Shown here piece after piece: positions 42,565-53,436 of a stretch of 64,000 nt of DNA. Within the stretch, counting starts at the first letter, position 1, and the number at the start of each line of letters is the position of its first letter. This DNA is from Posidonia oceanica (taxonomy: Eukaryota; Streptophyta; Magnoliopsida; Alismatales; Posidoniaceae). Where the stretch lies: assembly GCA_037176725.1 (NCBI GenBank), contig JAZBRS010000020.1, positions 90,776,001 through 90,840,000 of the forward strand, written 5' to 3'. The notes beneath the pieces are model-generated. The model saw only the letters and a program-made list of their open reading frames with translations, had not been told where the DNA came from and did not search any database. The translations under genes were made by a program, and so were the position numbers.

Positions 42565-44130
42565 CGTTGCTGCAGCGTTTGAGATGGAATTGGCTTCAGG
42601 GCGTAATATGCCTCAGTGTAAGGCATATAACATTAGACGCACAATATCAGGCGTACAACACCCTTAACAGTATTCCTCCTGCTTTCTCTTGTCTTTTCTT
42701 TTCTGCTTTTTCTTTCTCTCCTTTTCCTCTTTCTTTATCTTTTTCTGTTCTTTTCCTTTCTGCTCTTTTTTTTATTTCTCTTTTCTGATTTTTTTCCTGT
42801 TTTTTTTATATGACTTTTCCTTTTCTTTTTTTTTGTTTTTTCTGTTTTGGCTTTTCCCTTTTTTTTTTGAAGGATTTACAAGTGCAAAGAAAAGAAATTA
42901 CAAGAACTTGGAAACTTTAATACAGATTCCTAAAAAAAAGGTAAAAATAAAATAGAACTGTTATGGGTTTTTCCAAATGTCTTCCCCTGCCAAACAAATC
43001 ACAAAGGAGTTAAAAATATAACTGCCACACAAAGAATGCGTTAGACGCGAATCCTGCTGCGTACAACGTTATACGCAGGGATCTCAGTGGCTAACGCCCT
43101 GTTTCAGAGAACAGCACAGAAACACTTTCAAACAACGATTTAAGGTTTTAATTTTTGTTTTCGCTTTGAGATTAGTGTTTTAAACCTGTTGTAGCTCTTT
43201 GGCTTCCTTAAGGCTTGGGTATGGCTTTTTTTTGGAATTTATAAGGCTCCTCACAAGATAGGTGAATATGATTGATACTACCCCCTACCTCAACTCCTGA
43301 GGATGCTAGGGGGAGTCTGAATACACTTTGGTCCCTACCCCGTAGAAGTAGAGCCCAGCATACTCAGGATTGATAGGGTCGCTCACGTATCCACACACAA
43401 ATGCAATAAACAAACCACCGAAAGGGGGAGGGAGGAATACAAGTCAAGGCTTGAGGTTCTAATTATCTTTCACGAAAGGCCAAGGAAGAAGGAGGGCCCT
43501 TAGTAAAAGATAATGACAATACGAGTACCTTTCCTAAGCCCTTTGCAACAGAGGTGCTTGGGACCTAGATGGTTACTTATATAACCCAAGAAATGACACA
43601 AGCAATTAGTTCCCAATGAGGGCCATATAAGTCATATAAGAAGATGTGATTTTTTTTTTTTGTTATTTTTTGCAAAGCACCCAAAGAAACTGAAGTTCCG
43701 GTCCCTACGGCAGAGCCGATCACCTCACACCTCAATTCTTCAGGCCAGTTATAACAAGGAAAACTAAAAGAAATTTTAAAACAGAAGGGTTCCTGTTCAA
43801 TAGTCGTTAGACGCGGATATTGCAGTGTCCAATGTTAGACGCACGAGATCACGCGTATAACATACTAACAGTATTTTTTCAGAAAAAGCAGTAATTTTTA
43901 CAAATCAGTCCCACGCCCGAGAATCCAGTGAGAAGGGGGGGTGATTTCAGTTATTGACACGTAGAAAACAAACGGAAAAGATCACGACGCCTCAAAACAC
44001 TACGAGGAATTTCGCCGCTTCTTTAAAACATACGAGAAAATAAGAAACTAAAACTAAACTAAGAATGTCAATAATGAAGGAGCAAGAAGAAAGGAAGGGT
44101 TTACTTACCATGCACGGGGGCACTTTTAGC
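42565..44130 (-). other. A2 leader between PBS and gag
   Basis: No conserved coding frame is seen. Motif copies are at 42612-42662 (CATTAGACGC, GCGTACAACA), 43038-43090 (GCGTTAGACGC, GCGTACAACGTTATACGC) and 43807-43862 (CGTTAGACGC, CCAATGTTAGACGC, GCGTATAACAT). A long pyrimidine tract on the plus strand (42680-42870) reads as a purine tract on the coding strand. Confidence 0.7.
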
Positions 44131-44149
44131 CGTCCCACCGTGATCGCTA
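44131..44149 (-). promoter_or_regulatory. Primer binding site of A2
   Basis: TAGCGATCACGGTGGGACG on the minus strand lies three bases from the LTR end. The C element has TGGCGATCACGATGGGACC at the matching place, so the ancestral site probably began TGG. I do not recognise the tRNA. Confidence 0.65.
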
Positions 44150-44152
44150 GAC

Positions 44153-45558
44153 TGTGGATATGAGGTTTTTGGAGGCAAGGTGAAGACGAAGATGACGAGG
44201 AAGGTTTGGGGAAGAAGAGGCTTCTTTTGGCTCTCTCATGCTTACTCTATCTTCTCTTTCTCGGGGTCCCCTTCTTTGTATCCGACTCCAACACTCCACA
44301 TGTGATGGAATCGGTGTGATCACCACTCTCAGTTCGCTTTCGCCGGCCCTCGAGACACCTTTGGGGAGATGTAGTGTGGTTACGGGTTCAGCTACCTTGG
44401 GACAATGCCAGCGTTGCCCAAGGGTGCCCGTGCTTGGTAAGCTCTTTCTTCCTTCTTCCTCCTTGTATGACAAACGTTAGCAAAGCAAAACAAACAAAAC
44501 AATATAAAAATAGATCAATATATGTAGTAACGTATCCAGAATTAGTAGAAAAGAAAATAAAGAAAGCGTAGTGAGATACGTACCCGAGGGGTTTGATCTC
44601 CCCGATTGCAACTAAAAGAGATGTATGCCTAGTTAAAACAATATATGGACTTGAAATAAAAATGCTTGATTATGCTACGGAATTAAACATGTGATATCAG
44701 AAATGCAAAGGAAACAAATGAAATAGAGTCTCCTCAGTCTTTGCACAAGTTGCAAATTGTGTTGGCATGAAGCCAACAACGACAAAAGGATCCTCAAGCT
44801 TTTTTTGAAGACTCTCCTTCTTTCCAAAATCTCTCTTCTCTCTTTCAATTCTTAAGGACCTCACTTCTTTAAGATTTTTAATCTCAAGAGCATGTGAGTT
44901 CCAAAAGTTTCTTAACTCCTTTTCTCTCTCAAAATTCCGGCCTTGAACTTTGTGGGGGTACCCTTGCTTTTATAGAAGCAAGGGAGGAACAAAAAAGGAC
45001 ACAAATGCCAAGTCAGTAGAGTTTCCTGTTTCAGAAGTGTTAGACGCTGGAAAACCAGCGTATAACGTTATAAGCAAGAGTACTCGCGTATAACGACCTC
45101 CGAGGCATAACTGCCAGGATCAGAGAAGATTCTCCAATTAAGGAGTCTTTAAGTGTGATTAAACTTGGCTTTGATGGCTTTGACCGGTCAACAGGTTCCA
45201 AAGAAGGCAAAAACATGATTTTTGGATTAGGCCAAATAAGGAAAGCTTTGGCTGACTGGGTTGCCACGTTGGACGCTGGAAAGCCAACGACCAATGTTAG
45301 CCGCTGGAAAAGCAGCGGCCAACGTTGTACGCTGAGAAGCCAACGGACAACACCCTTAATCAGTTTAACTTCCAAATTTGGTCAGAATGTGAAGAACACT
45401 CAGGTTGCCAACATTTAGGGTTTAGATAAGTATAGCATTTTGGACTTGAGAGGAACATTTGGCTCAAGTGAGATTCAAGAATGGGTGGAGGGCTTCTAAG
45501 AGTGACCTAATGCAAGACTATTCTAACATAAAGGGAGTGCCAAAACGGGGTATCTACA
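44153..45558 (-). repeat. 5' LTR of A2, 1406 bp
   Basis: It starts TGTGGATATGAGG and ends GGGGTATCTACA on the plus strand. On the minus strand U3 comes first, with motif copies at about 45345-45040 (GTTGGACGCTGG, GCGGCCAACGTTGTACGC, GCGTATAACGTT), then a TATA box CTATAAAAG at 44975-44967. The same arrangement is in the left LTR and in the A1 3' LTR (TATA at 47856-47864). Confidence 0.92.
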
Positions 45559-46265
45559 GGCACGTCATGATTTTATTCTCGACCCCCTTGGGCATTCCCC
45601 TTGGCACGTCATGCTTTTATTTTCAACTCCCTTGGGCAATCCCCTTGGCACGTCATGTTTTATTCTCAACCCCCTTGGGCAATCCGCTTGGCACGTCATG
45701 CTTTTATTTTCGACCCCATTGGGCAATCCCCTTGGCACGTCATGCTTTTATTTTCGACCCCCTTGGGCAATCCCCTTGGCACGTCATGTTTTTATTCTCA
45801 ACCCCCTTGGGCAATCCCCTTGGCAAGTCATGTTTTATTCTTGACCCCCTTGGACAATCCCCTTGGCACGTCATGTTTTTATTTTCGACCCCCTTGGGCA
45901 ATCCCCTTGGCAAGTCATGTTTTTATTTTCGACTCTCTTGGGCAATCCCCTTGGTACGTCATGTTTTATTCTCGACCCCCTTGGGCAATCCCCTTGGCAC
46001 GTCATGTTTTATTTTCGACCCCCTTGGGCAATCCCCTTGGCACGTCATGCTTTTATTTTCGACCCGCTTGGGCAATCCCCTTGGCACGTCATGCTTTTAT
46101 TTTCGACCCCCTTGGGCAATCCCCTTGGCAAGTCATGTTTTTATTTTCAACCCCCTTGGGCAATCCCCTTGGCACGTCATGTTTTTATCTTTGACCCCCT
46201 TCGGCAATCCCCTTGGTACGTCATCTTTTTATTTTTTTCGACCTCCTTGGGCAATCCCCTTGGCA
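45559..46265. repeat. A1 44-bp array, right of the A2 insertion
   Basis: It opens with the second GGCAC duplication (45559-45563) and continues with about 16 units of the form GACCCCCTTGGGCAATCCCC then TTGGCACGTCATG(CT)TTTTATTTTC. It is the same array as at 20274-20361. Long open frames of up to 348 codons cross it in several frames because some units differ in length; they are not genes. Confidence 0.9.
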
Positions 46266-47371
46266 AGTTTTTTTTTTTTTTTTAAAATACCCCCGGAGTA
46301 CAACCGGATAAACAAAGCAAACCCCGAAGCACAACCGGATAAACAAAGCAAACCCCGGAGCACAACCGGACAAACGAAGCAAAACAATCCAACAGCAGTT
46401 ACCTCGGAGCACAACCAGGTCAACAAAGCAAAGTCAATGGTATTAGTGAACCCACCGCTCACTAACTCCTGGGTCAAAAGATGTTGGTCTCCATTGAGAA
46501 TGTAGGCAACATTCATTGAAAGGACACTTGATTCTGACAAATAAAGCCATCGGTATTGGTGGACTCGTCATTCATTGATTTTGGGTCACTAGACGACGGT
46601 CTCTGTCGAGAATGTAGGCAACATTCAATGAAAGGACACCTAATTGTGACGAATAGAGCCAACACGGCCGACAAAGAAGAGATCAATCCCCTTTTGCCTG
46701 GGAGTATCATGGACCTCCCGCTCACCAACCCGCATATCATGAGACGACGGTCCCCTTGGAGAGTGTAGGCTACGCTCGAGGAAAGGGCACCTGATTATGA
46801 CAAATTGCATTCACTCATGTATCAGTCCACCTTAGGTGGTGAGAAAAATTCTTGAGCCAACCCGATAAACAAATTAAAGCCGGCGATGATGGAGGAACCT
46901 CATTACCTAGGGTCATGCATTGCATATCTTGCCCCCTCTTTCGCATTCCCGTCAGCACGCATCCATGCATTGCGCATTGTATTGCATTCACATTGAGTGG
47001 TCGTCAGAAACATTAGCTATCCATCTTTTAAGTTTGACCCCCACGGGCTATCCCCATGGCAAGTCTTTTTAGTTCGACCCTCGCAAGCAATCTCTGTGGC
47101 AAGTCTCTTAGTTTAACCCCCGTAGGCAATCCCCGTGGCAAGTCTTTTAGTTTGACCCCCGCAGGCAACCCCCGCGGTCATGTCGTTAGCTTGTTCCCCT
47201 TGGGCAATCCCCTTGGCCGTGTTTCTTTAGCCGACCCTCTTTGTGTCTCGTCTAGGTCTGGTGGTAGTAGGCATTGGATTTCCTTTAGGATCTCTAGGTA
47301 GCACCACACGGGGGTATCGTCTCGTCTTGTAGATAGCTTCGTGCCGAAGCCATCTTCAAGGAGGGGCAATC
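46266..47371. repeat. A1 3' untranslated arrays and polypurine tract
   Basis: After a T-run, 47-bp units (CCCCGGAGCACAACCGG-type) lie at 46295-46435. A region of three roughly 105-150-bp repeats (GAGAATGTAGGCAACATTCA core) spans 46440-46810 and has no counterpart in A2. 39-bp units are at 47020-47190. AAGGAGGGGCAAT at 47358-47370 is the polypurine tract next to the LTR. No gene is seen. Confidence 0.8.
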
Positions 47372-48624
47372 TGTAGATACCCCGTTTTGGCACTTCCTTC
47401 ATGTTAGTATAGTCTATTGCATTAGGTCGTTCCTAGAAGCCCTTTGCCCAATCTAGGACGTCTTACTCGAGCCAAACGCCTTCTCTCCAATTCAAAATGT
47501 TATCCCTATCTAAGCCCAAGTGTCGGCCACTTGAATGTTCTTCATGTTTTGACCAAATTTGGAAAATGAACTGACTCAAGGTGTTGTACGCTGGATTCTC
47601 AGCATACAACGTTGGCCACTGGTTTTCCAACGGCTAACATTGGCCGCTGGCTTTCCAACGTCCAACGTGGCAACCCAGTCAGCTCAAAACTTTCTTTATT
47701 TGGCCAAATCCAAAATTCATGTTTTTACCTTCTTTAGAGCCTATTGACCGGTCAAAGCAATCAAAGCTGAGTTAAACACACTTAATGACACCTTAATTGG
47801 GGAATATTCCTTTATTCTGGCAGTTATGCCTCAGAGGTCGTTATACGCTGGATTTCTATAAAAGCAGGGGTATCCCTACAGGGTTAGGGGCCGGATTTTT
47901 GGAGCTCACATGGTTTTTTGGGATTAAAAAGGATTTCTAGAGAGAAGTGAGATCCTTGAGAATTGAAATAGTGAAGAGAAATTTTGAAAGGTGGAGAGTC
48001 TTTGAAAGAGCTTGAGCTTCCCTTCGTCATCGGTAGCATCATGTCGACATGTCTTGCACTTCGTGCATAGATAAAAGGGGACTCTATTTATTGTTTTCTT
48101 TTCTTTTCTTTTCTTTTCTCATACCACATATTTAATTCCATAGCATAATCAAGCATATTGAGTTCATATATTGTTGTAGCTAAGCATACATTTTCATCAG
48201 TTGCAACTGGGGGGATCAAACCCCTCGGGTACGTATTTCATTGCGTTTCTCCATTTTTCTATTTATTCTGAATAAGTTACTACACCATATTGATCCAACT
48301 TTGCATTATTTTTGTTTGTTTTGCTAACATTTGTCATACGAGGAGGAAGAAGAAAGAAGAAGAAACTCACCAAGCACGGGCACCCTTGGGCAACGTAGGC
48401 GTTGTCCCAAGGTAGCTGAATTCGCAACCATATCACATCTCCCCAAGGCATCTCGAGGGCCAGCAAAAGCAAACCGAGAGTGGCGATCACACTGACTTCA
48501 ACACACGTGGAGTGAAGAAGTCAGATACAACAAAAGGGGACCCCAAGAAGGAGCGAATAGTAACAAAGGAGAGGCAAAGCCTCTTTCTCCTCCTGAAATC
48601 CTCCTCCAAAACCCCATATCCACA
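47372..48624 (+). repeat. 3' LTR of A1, 1253 bp
   Basis: It starts TGTAGATACCCCG and ends CCATATCCACA. It aligns with both A2 LTRs but is about 150 bp shorter. Motif copies lie at 47582-47672 and 47839-47850, just before the TATA box CTATAAAAG at 47856-47864. A TTTTC microsatellite is at 48095-48120. Confidence 0.9.
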
Positions 48625-49965
48625 CTCATATAGTTGAGGATACGTTTGGAGGTCACTAATTAGTAGCCCTGTTTTGAGTGCTCCTGTAGTGTTTCGGGCA
48701 ATGACCTTAACTGCTTGGCTTTCAGAAATGTAGCATTTGGACCTTGCAGCCATGTCTCTCCATCTGCTTGCGAAAGTGGCAAACTCCTCATCAGGTTTCA
48801 TCTTTTCAGCGAGGAGGTCACTCATTGTGGGCTCATGCTGGATGCGATGGCCGTATTGGAGTAGAAAGTTTTCCTAGACCATCTTGAAGTTACTGAGATC
48901 ATATGCTGTGAGTGTGTTGAACCATCTCAGTGCTTCTCCCTCTAGGCTTTTGAAGAAAAGGTAGATAGTAAGCCCATTGTCATACTGATAGGGTAGAGCA
49001 TCCATAGCGAAGGTGGCTAGATGGCCTCTCGGATCCTCTGTTCCATTGTATTTCCTCATTTTTGGCATTTTGAATCCAGGTGGAAGAACAAAATGAGGGA
49101 ATTTAGATGTGTCAAACCCTACTGGTGCTTTAGATGTAACCCCTACCTCTGTTAGTGCCTCAAAGATCATTCTTTTAAGGTCCGGCCCTGGTGCAGCCCA
49201 TTGCCCCTGGTTTGGGTGCCCGTGTGTTTGGTGAAATTGTGATGATGGCGGGTTATGTGGTGGAGGGAAGAGTAAGGATTGGGGTTGAGTGTGGCAGCAC
49301 TATATGTTAGCAGGAGATTGTGGTGAGTATGATGTTCCAGGATATTGTGGGAAATAGTTGGTCGTATATGGTAGGGTTTGGTGGATGGAAGGGTACGTTG
49401 GCGTTGTGTGGTATTGTGCGAATGGACTTTGGGTAGGAAAGTTTACAGTGGGGTTTGGTGGTATGGTGTATGTGTCAGTGGGCATGATTAATGGGTTTTG
49501 GTGAGGGTTTAGGAGAGAAGGTTGGTGGACGAATGGAATTTGCAGGCTCCTAAATGAGGGGTGGTGTCATGCCAGGAGTTGGTAGATCTCATTAGTCACT
49601 TCCTCAGACAGATAGGAAGCGGTCGATGTAGGTGGCACTATGTGGGAGGTTACCCCAGGAAGTGTGTGTTCAAACAGGGTACTCCATGGTAGTGAGTGGC
49701 TGATTTCTCTCTCCCCTTCAACTTCTTGTTCATGAGGTTGACACCTACTGTAAGTTGGTGCAGAAAATACGAGCATAGGGCCCTCAGAGGGGTAGTTGAA
49801 CGGAATGGATATGTGGGGGAATTTTCGTCGGCCCATTGCTTGTGAAAATTTGGGAGTTTCCGGCTCTTCTGCCTGTGAAGTCTGAGTTCTGAACAAGAAC
49901 TCATTCTGGCCTATGCTTGTCTGTGCCATGGAAGTAGAGGCGGTAGATAGACTGATGCGTTCCAT
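48625..49965 (-). pseudogene. gag: gag of element C, cut by A1
   Basis: One frame can be followed from ATG 49965 (an in-frame ATG at 49929 is an alternative) to the A1 junction. The first 260 residues are Pro/Thr/Gln/Tyr-rich. A capsid domain follows (about 49120-48640): FVLPPGFKMPKMRKYNGTED, HLATFAMDALPY, SLEGEALRWF and FASRWRDMAARS, a clear Retrotrans_gag of the Tat type and related to the A2 capsid region. Stops at about 49566, 49299 and 48874 break it, two of them TAG in likely CAG positions. After the junction the open frame continues for a few codons into the A1 LTR by chance. No zinc knuckle is in the window. Confidence 0.85.
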
Positions 49966-51333
49966 AGCGAGATTGTTCTTTAAGCTATTACAAAATGCTT
50001 GGAAAGGAAATTGCAGATTCTATGACACTACTTAATACAGACTCGATTAAATGAAAGTAAAAAAAAATAAACAGTTACTGTTCTGGCGTTTCTGTAACCT
50101 GTTACTGGAGATGATCAGATCCCTGCAAACAAGGTACACTGGAGCGTTTTCCCTATAGTCGCCTGCCAGTCAGGCAGCGAAACACGTCGTCGGTTTGAAC
50201 GACGGCGGAGTGAGGGGCCATCTGAACAGGCGGCTAGCACCCTATTCTTCTGGCAACCGAGATCTATTTTGGACAGATCGCGCCACAAACAGGAAAAAAA
50301 TCATTACAGGTTTCAAACAGACTACAGATTTTTACTTGTCCAAGTGATTAGTTAATCGATTAATTTAATCCTACATGCTCACAAGGAATGGGTTCCTAGG
50401 CTGGAGTAAGAACAACCTTGTGTGTCACTCAAATGGGATTTTGGCTTTTTGGGTACCACTCTTTGACCTTCTTCAAGGTCCACCAAGAGGGCCTAGGTGG
50501 TGGGTTTGTCTCTCTAAAGAGGGGACCCGCAACCTAGGATTCTGTCCTTAGGATCCTTTCTTAGCAAACCATAAAGTAGTAAATAAACAAAGAATATCAA
50601 AGTGTCAAGTATCTACTAAGGATTATTTTTGACTCAAGGAGGAGGAGTCAAAAATAAAATCTTAGGACACCTTGAGTTCTTAATCTAACTATCCCAACCA
50701 AACAGAGTATGGGTGAGCAACTTGCACTAGCCCAGTTCACTCTGTTTGATTGTTTTAGTTAGAAAAAAATTCCCTCAAGGAACTCTAACTCTAACATCAA
50801 TGAAATAGTTTCCACCTTAATGGCGAACACACATAAGCCTAGAATCCGAAGAAAAACAAAAAAAAATGCAGTGAACAGGATTTAATCTGCTTTTTTATGC
50901 GACTGCAGATCTAGAAAACAACATAAGCTACTGAAAAAATAAAAAGATCTGCACTGAAACAGTACCCAGATCCAGTCGCCTGTCAGGTATGCACCTAGGC
51001 TAGTTGCCATAGTGATGTGCGACCAAATTAGGCACCGGATTTATAGGCGGCTGGGTACAGAAGCTTTTTGTTTTCAGAATAGAAGTAACCCAATCCTCTA
51101 AAACTAAAGACGCGAAGTTAGTCGTTGCCTCATAGTGCTAACGAGACCTCTTGCCTTAAGCCAAGATGATTGGGTTAGAAGATCTATTCTAATATCAAAA
51201 AACACGATGGGGTTTAGGGGTCGTGAAAACCTATGCGCACGGCCTCCAAACCGAAAACAAACTAGATCTAGAAAAATAAATGAAGGAAGGAAAGAAAGAA
51301 ATGCTCACATAGCACAGAGGGTTGGCTAAAGCC
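49966..51333 (-). other. Leader of element C
   Basis: No gene is seen. Copies of the C-family pair (AGTCGCCTGCCAGTCAGGCAGCG near 50158, GGCGGCTAGCACC near 50232, CAGTCGCCTGTCAGGTATGCACC near 50976) occur in it, as the A motif does in the A2 leader. The rest is AT-rich unique sequence. Confidence 0.65.
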
Positions 51334-51352
51334 GGTCCCATCGTGATCGCCA
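51334..51352 (-). promoter_or_regulatory. Primer binding site of element C
   Basis: TGGCGATCACGATGGGACC on the minus strand, five bases from the LTR. It is the same site type as in A2, which ties the two families together. The tRNA is not recognised. Confidence 0.7.
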
Positions 51353-51357
51353 ATTTC

Positions 51358-53041
51358 TATAGATGTGGATTTGGGGGTGTTTGGATGAAGTAGTCAGTAC
51401 TTCCACGTACGTCGACGACTTGATGCGATCGCCACTCATCGATGAGCCGACAAGACGCCTAGGGGAGATGTGGATGATGTGGGTCGTCGGCTCACTGGAT
51501 CAACAGCAGGATGTCGTCCAACGGCGTCCTCGTGCTATGTGAGATATTCCTTTCCTTCAAAACAAACAAAGAGTAGATCTAGGTAAGTTCGGGTGTAGTA
51601 AACAGATCAGATAAATAAGAAATAATAGAAATAAATGCAACTAATACTAACCAAGGGTAGTTCCCCGCATGCATATGCTATAGGTCCTATTTTAAGGAAT
51701 GCAAAATGAAATGAAAAAGTAGATTGGAAGAAGATACTCCCTTCACCCTCGTGCTGTATGCAGTAGAGTGAGGAAGTGGAGGCATGGTTGGAGCTCCGGC
51801 TATGCTCGAGATCTCTGGGATCTAAGGTGGGATATAGTGATCTCTGGGATCTAGGGTTTCTGGATTGAGAGTGGAGGCTAGGGTTTCTCTCAAGATCTAG
51901 GGATATTATTCTCTTTTAATTGGCTTCCCACACTTTGATTTTGCCTCCCACTAATGAATTGCCTCCCCAAACCCTAAAAGTGCCTCCCAAACCCTAAAAA
52001 TGCCTCCCCTTGAGTGCTGACTCATGGGGTCTATTTATAGGTTCAAGGGATACAAGTGGATCAAATCTAGGAAGCTTCTAGAAGAAAATAGATATTTTAT
52101 AGCAAGTCACCGAATGCACCAGCGACAAGCACAAATATCTCCCACAAATGACGTGGAAATGACGCGGAGATCTGCTGACTGGGTCAAAGGAGGAGTCCAC
52201 GTAAGCAAGTTGCCGCTATTGGTGGCGCCTATACCTCAGCTACTCCCGCAAGACCGGGTCAAATAGAGTCCACATCAGCTAGTCACCACTTACACTGGCG
52301 CCTAGCTGCTGCATTATTCCAGGCCAAATTTTAGGTGTGTTCTATTTTTAAGGGGGGGTGGTTTGGCATATTAAAAATGTGTTAAAATCAAGATATTAAA
52401 CTGAAGCCACCCAAGATTTTCTAGATTGTTCTTTAATTAATTATTTTATATGATATATGTGTTATATCATATATTAAATGCTAGAAAATCATATAAATAT
52501 CAATAATTTACGGAAAAATGTTATAATAGCTTATAAAATTCCCATATGTTATATTAATGCCCAGGATATTGATATTAAGCTGGAGGGAGTAGCAGGATGC
52601 TAGTCGCCTATGTAGTTGGCGCCTACACAGTCCAGTCGCCACTCTGAATGGCACCTGTCTATGTCACCGCTTTGGGAGGCAACTAGCTAGTCTTTTTGCA
52701 TTTTTAACCCTATCTTTCATATTAATCCAGAGAAACATGTTAAAAGCCCAGAAAAGCATCAGAAATTCCACGAAATCATAAAAACAACTTCTTTAACTCA
52801 AATCTGCCACTAATTTGAGTGAAATAAAGAGTATTCAAGGTACTCAAACTTGCCACTAGTTTGAGTGAGTCAGCTCTGCTACAGCTAACGACCTTGAGCC
52901 AAGTAAGATTAAGCATTGTTTTTAAGCAAATCATGAAAAGTCCAGAAAATGTGTTATTAAGCCTTAGTTATGTGACTTGGGGTGCCTCAAAGGTTCCTAT
53001 CCTCTATGAACTCTCAGAAATGCGAAAATGGGATATCTACA
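51358..53041 (-). repeat. 5' LTR of element C, 1684 bp
   Basis: It starts TATAGATGTGG on the plus strand (TG changed to TA) and ends GGATATCTACA. It aligns to the solo LTR at 21728-23266 at both ends. The paired motif (AGTCGCC or AGTTGCC with TGGCGCC) is at about 52205-52285 and 52595-52655; TATA-like TATAAATAGAC on the minus strand is near 52030-52040. Confidence 0.85.
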
Positions 53042-53436
53042 AGGTCGTGTCGGTGTTAGTAGAGGATACAGCCCATGCTTTGGTAGGGTCGAGGCTCCTA
53101 ACACACCACCTGTTACTGCCTGAGCTTTGGCCAGGATTTAGACGGTGACCTTCTTTCTGACCTGAGTCTTAAACCCATACCCATGAGCGAGTCCGAGTAG
53201 GCAGCCTACTCAGGACATCCATGGTGAGAGAGTGCATACTAGGACATTCATTTGCATGCCTGCCATTCATGCCACAGTTAATTTCTTTGCGAAACCATTT
53301 AACCATATTCACTTGTTTTCCACAGGTCTTGAGTCGTGCCCGATTGTGCGCCCTCGGTCACATCTGCTCCGTATCCTTGCATGCAGTTTCTGACTGTCCT
53401 GTTCCCTGCTTGCCTATCCAGATTCTCTCCATTACC

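Larger units (their letters stand above)
20367..45558 (-). mobile_element. A2: complete giant Tat-lineage LTR element with three antisense genes
   Basis: The element spans 25,192 bp, or about 23.65 kb after removing the nested C solo LTR and its duplication. On the minus strand: 5' LTR 45558-44153, PBS 44149-44131, leader, ORF1 (gag, two proteases, G-patch) 42564-37979, ORF2 (RT, two RNases H, integrase) 38028-34217, spacer, antisense PMD1, PMD2 and PMD3 (31173-32512, 27136-30345 and 25369-26651 on the plus strand), 3' arrays, polypurine tract 23332-23321 and 3' LTR 23318-20367. LTRs are 1406 and about 1408 bp without the insertion. The GGCAC duplication confirms the ends. A1 is a second, independently inserted member in opposite orientation. 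Confidence 0.93.
11292..48624 (+). mobile_element. A1: Tat-lineage LTR element, interrupted by A2 and truncated by B1
   Basis: The plus-strand parts are 11292-20366 and 45559-48624; between them lies A2. A1 begins inside its protease domain because B1 is inserted there, and its 5' LTR and gag lie outside the window. It then carries the G-patch region, RT-RNase H-integrase, antisense PMD1, the last exon of antisense PMD2, a 44-bp array, other 3' arrays, a polypurine tract and a 3' LTR (47372-48624). The right junction leaves the gag frame of element C at 48625; CTCAT at 48625-48629 should be the target duplication. Relative to A2, A1 lacks about 5.0 kb that holds PMD3 and most of PMD2. Confidence 0.88.
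48625..53041 (-). mobile_element. C: Tat-like LTR element, 5' part, interrupted by A1
   Basis: On the minus strand it has a 5' LTR (53041-51358), PBS (51352-51334), leader and gag. Gag is cut by the A1 insertion at 48625; the rest would lie left of A1, outside the window. The right end meets B2 leader sequence at 53042, and AGGTC at 53042-53046 should be a target duplication. Its LTR family is also present as the solo LTR in A2. Confidence 0.85.

Noticed and set aside
45459..46505. A 348-codon open frame with Phe/Pro-rich repeats
   Set aside because: It is the 44-bp array of A1 read in one frame; overlapping frames are equally open, and it spans the A2 LTR boundary.
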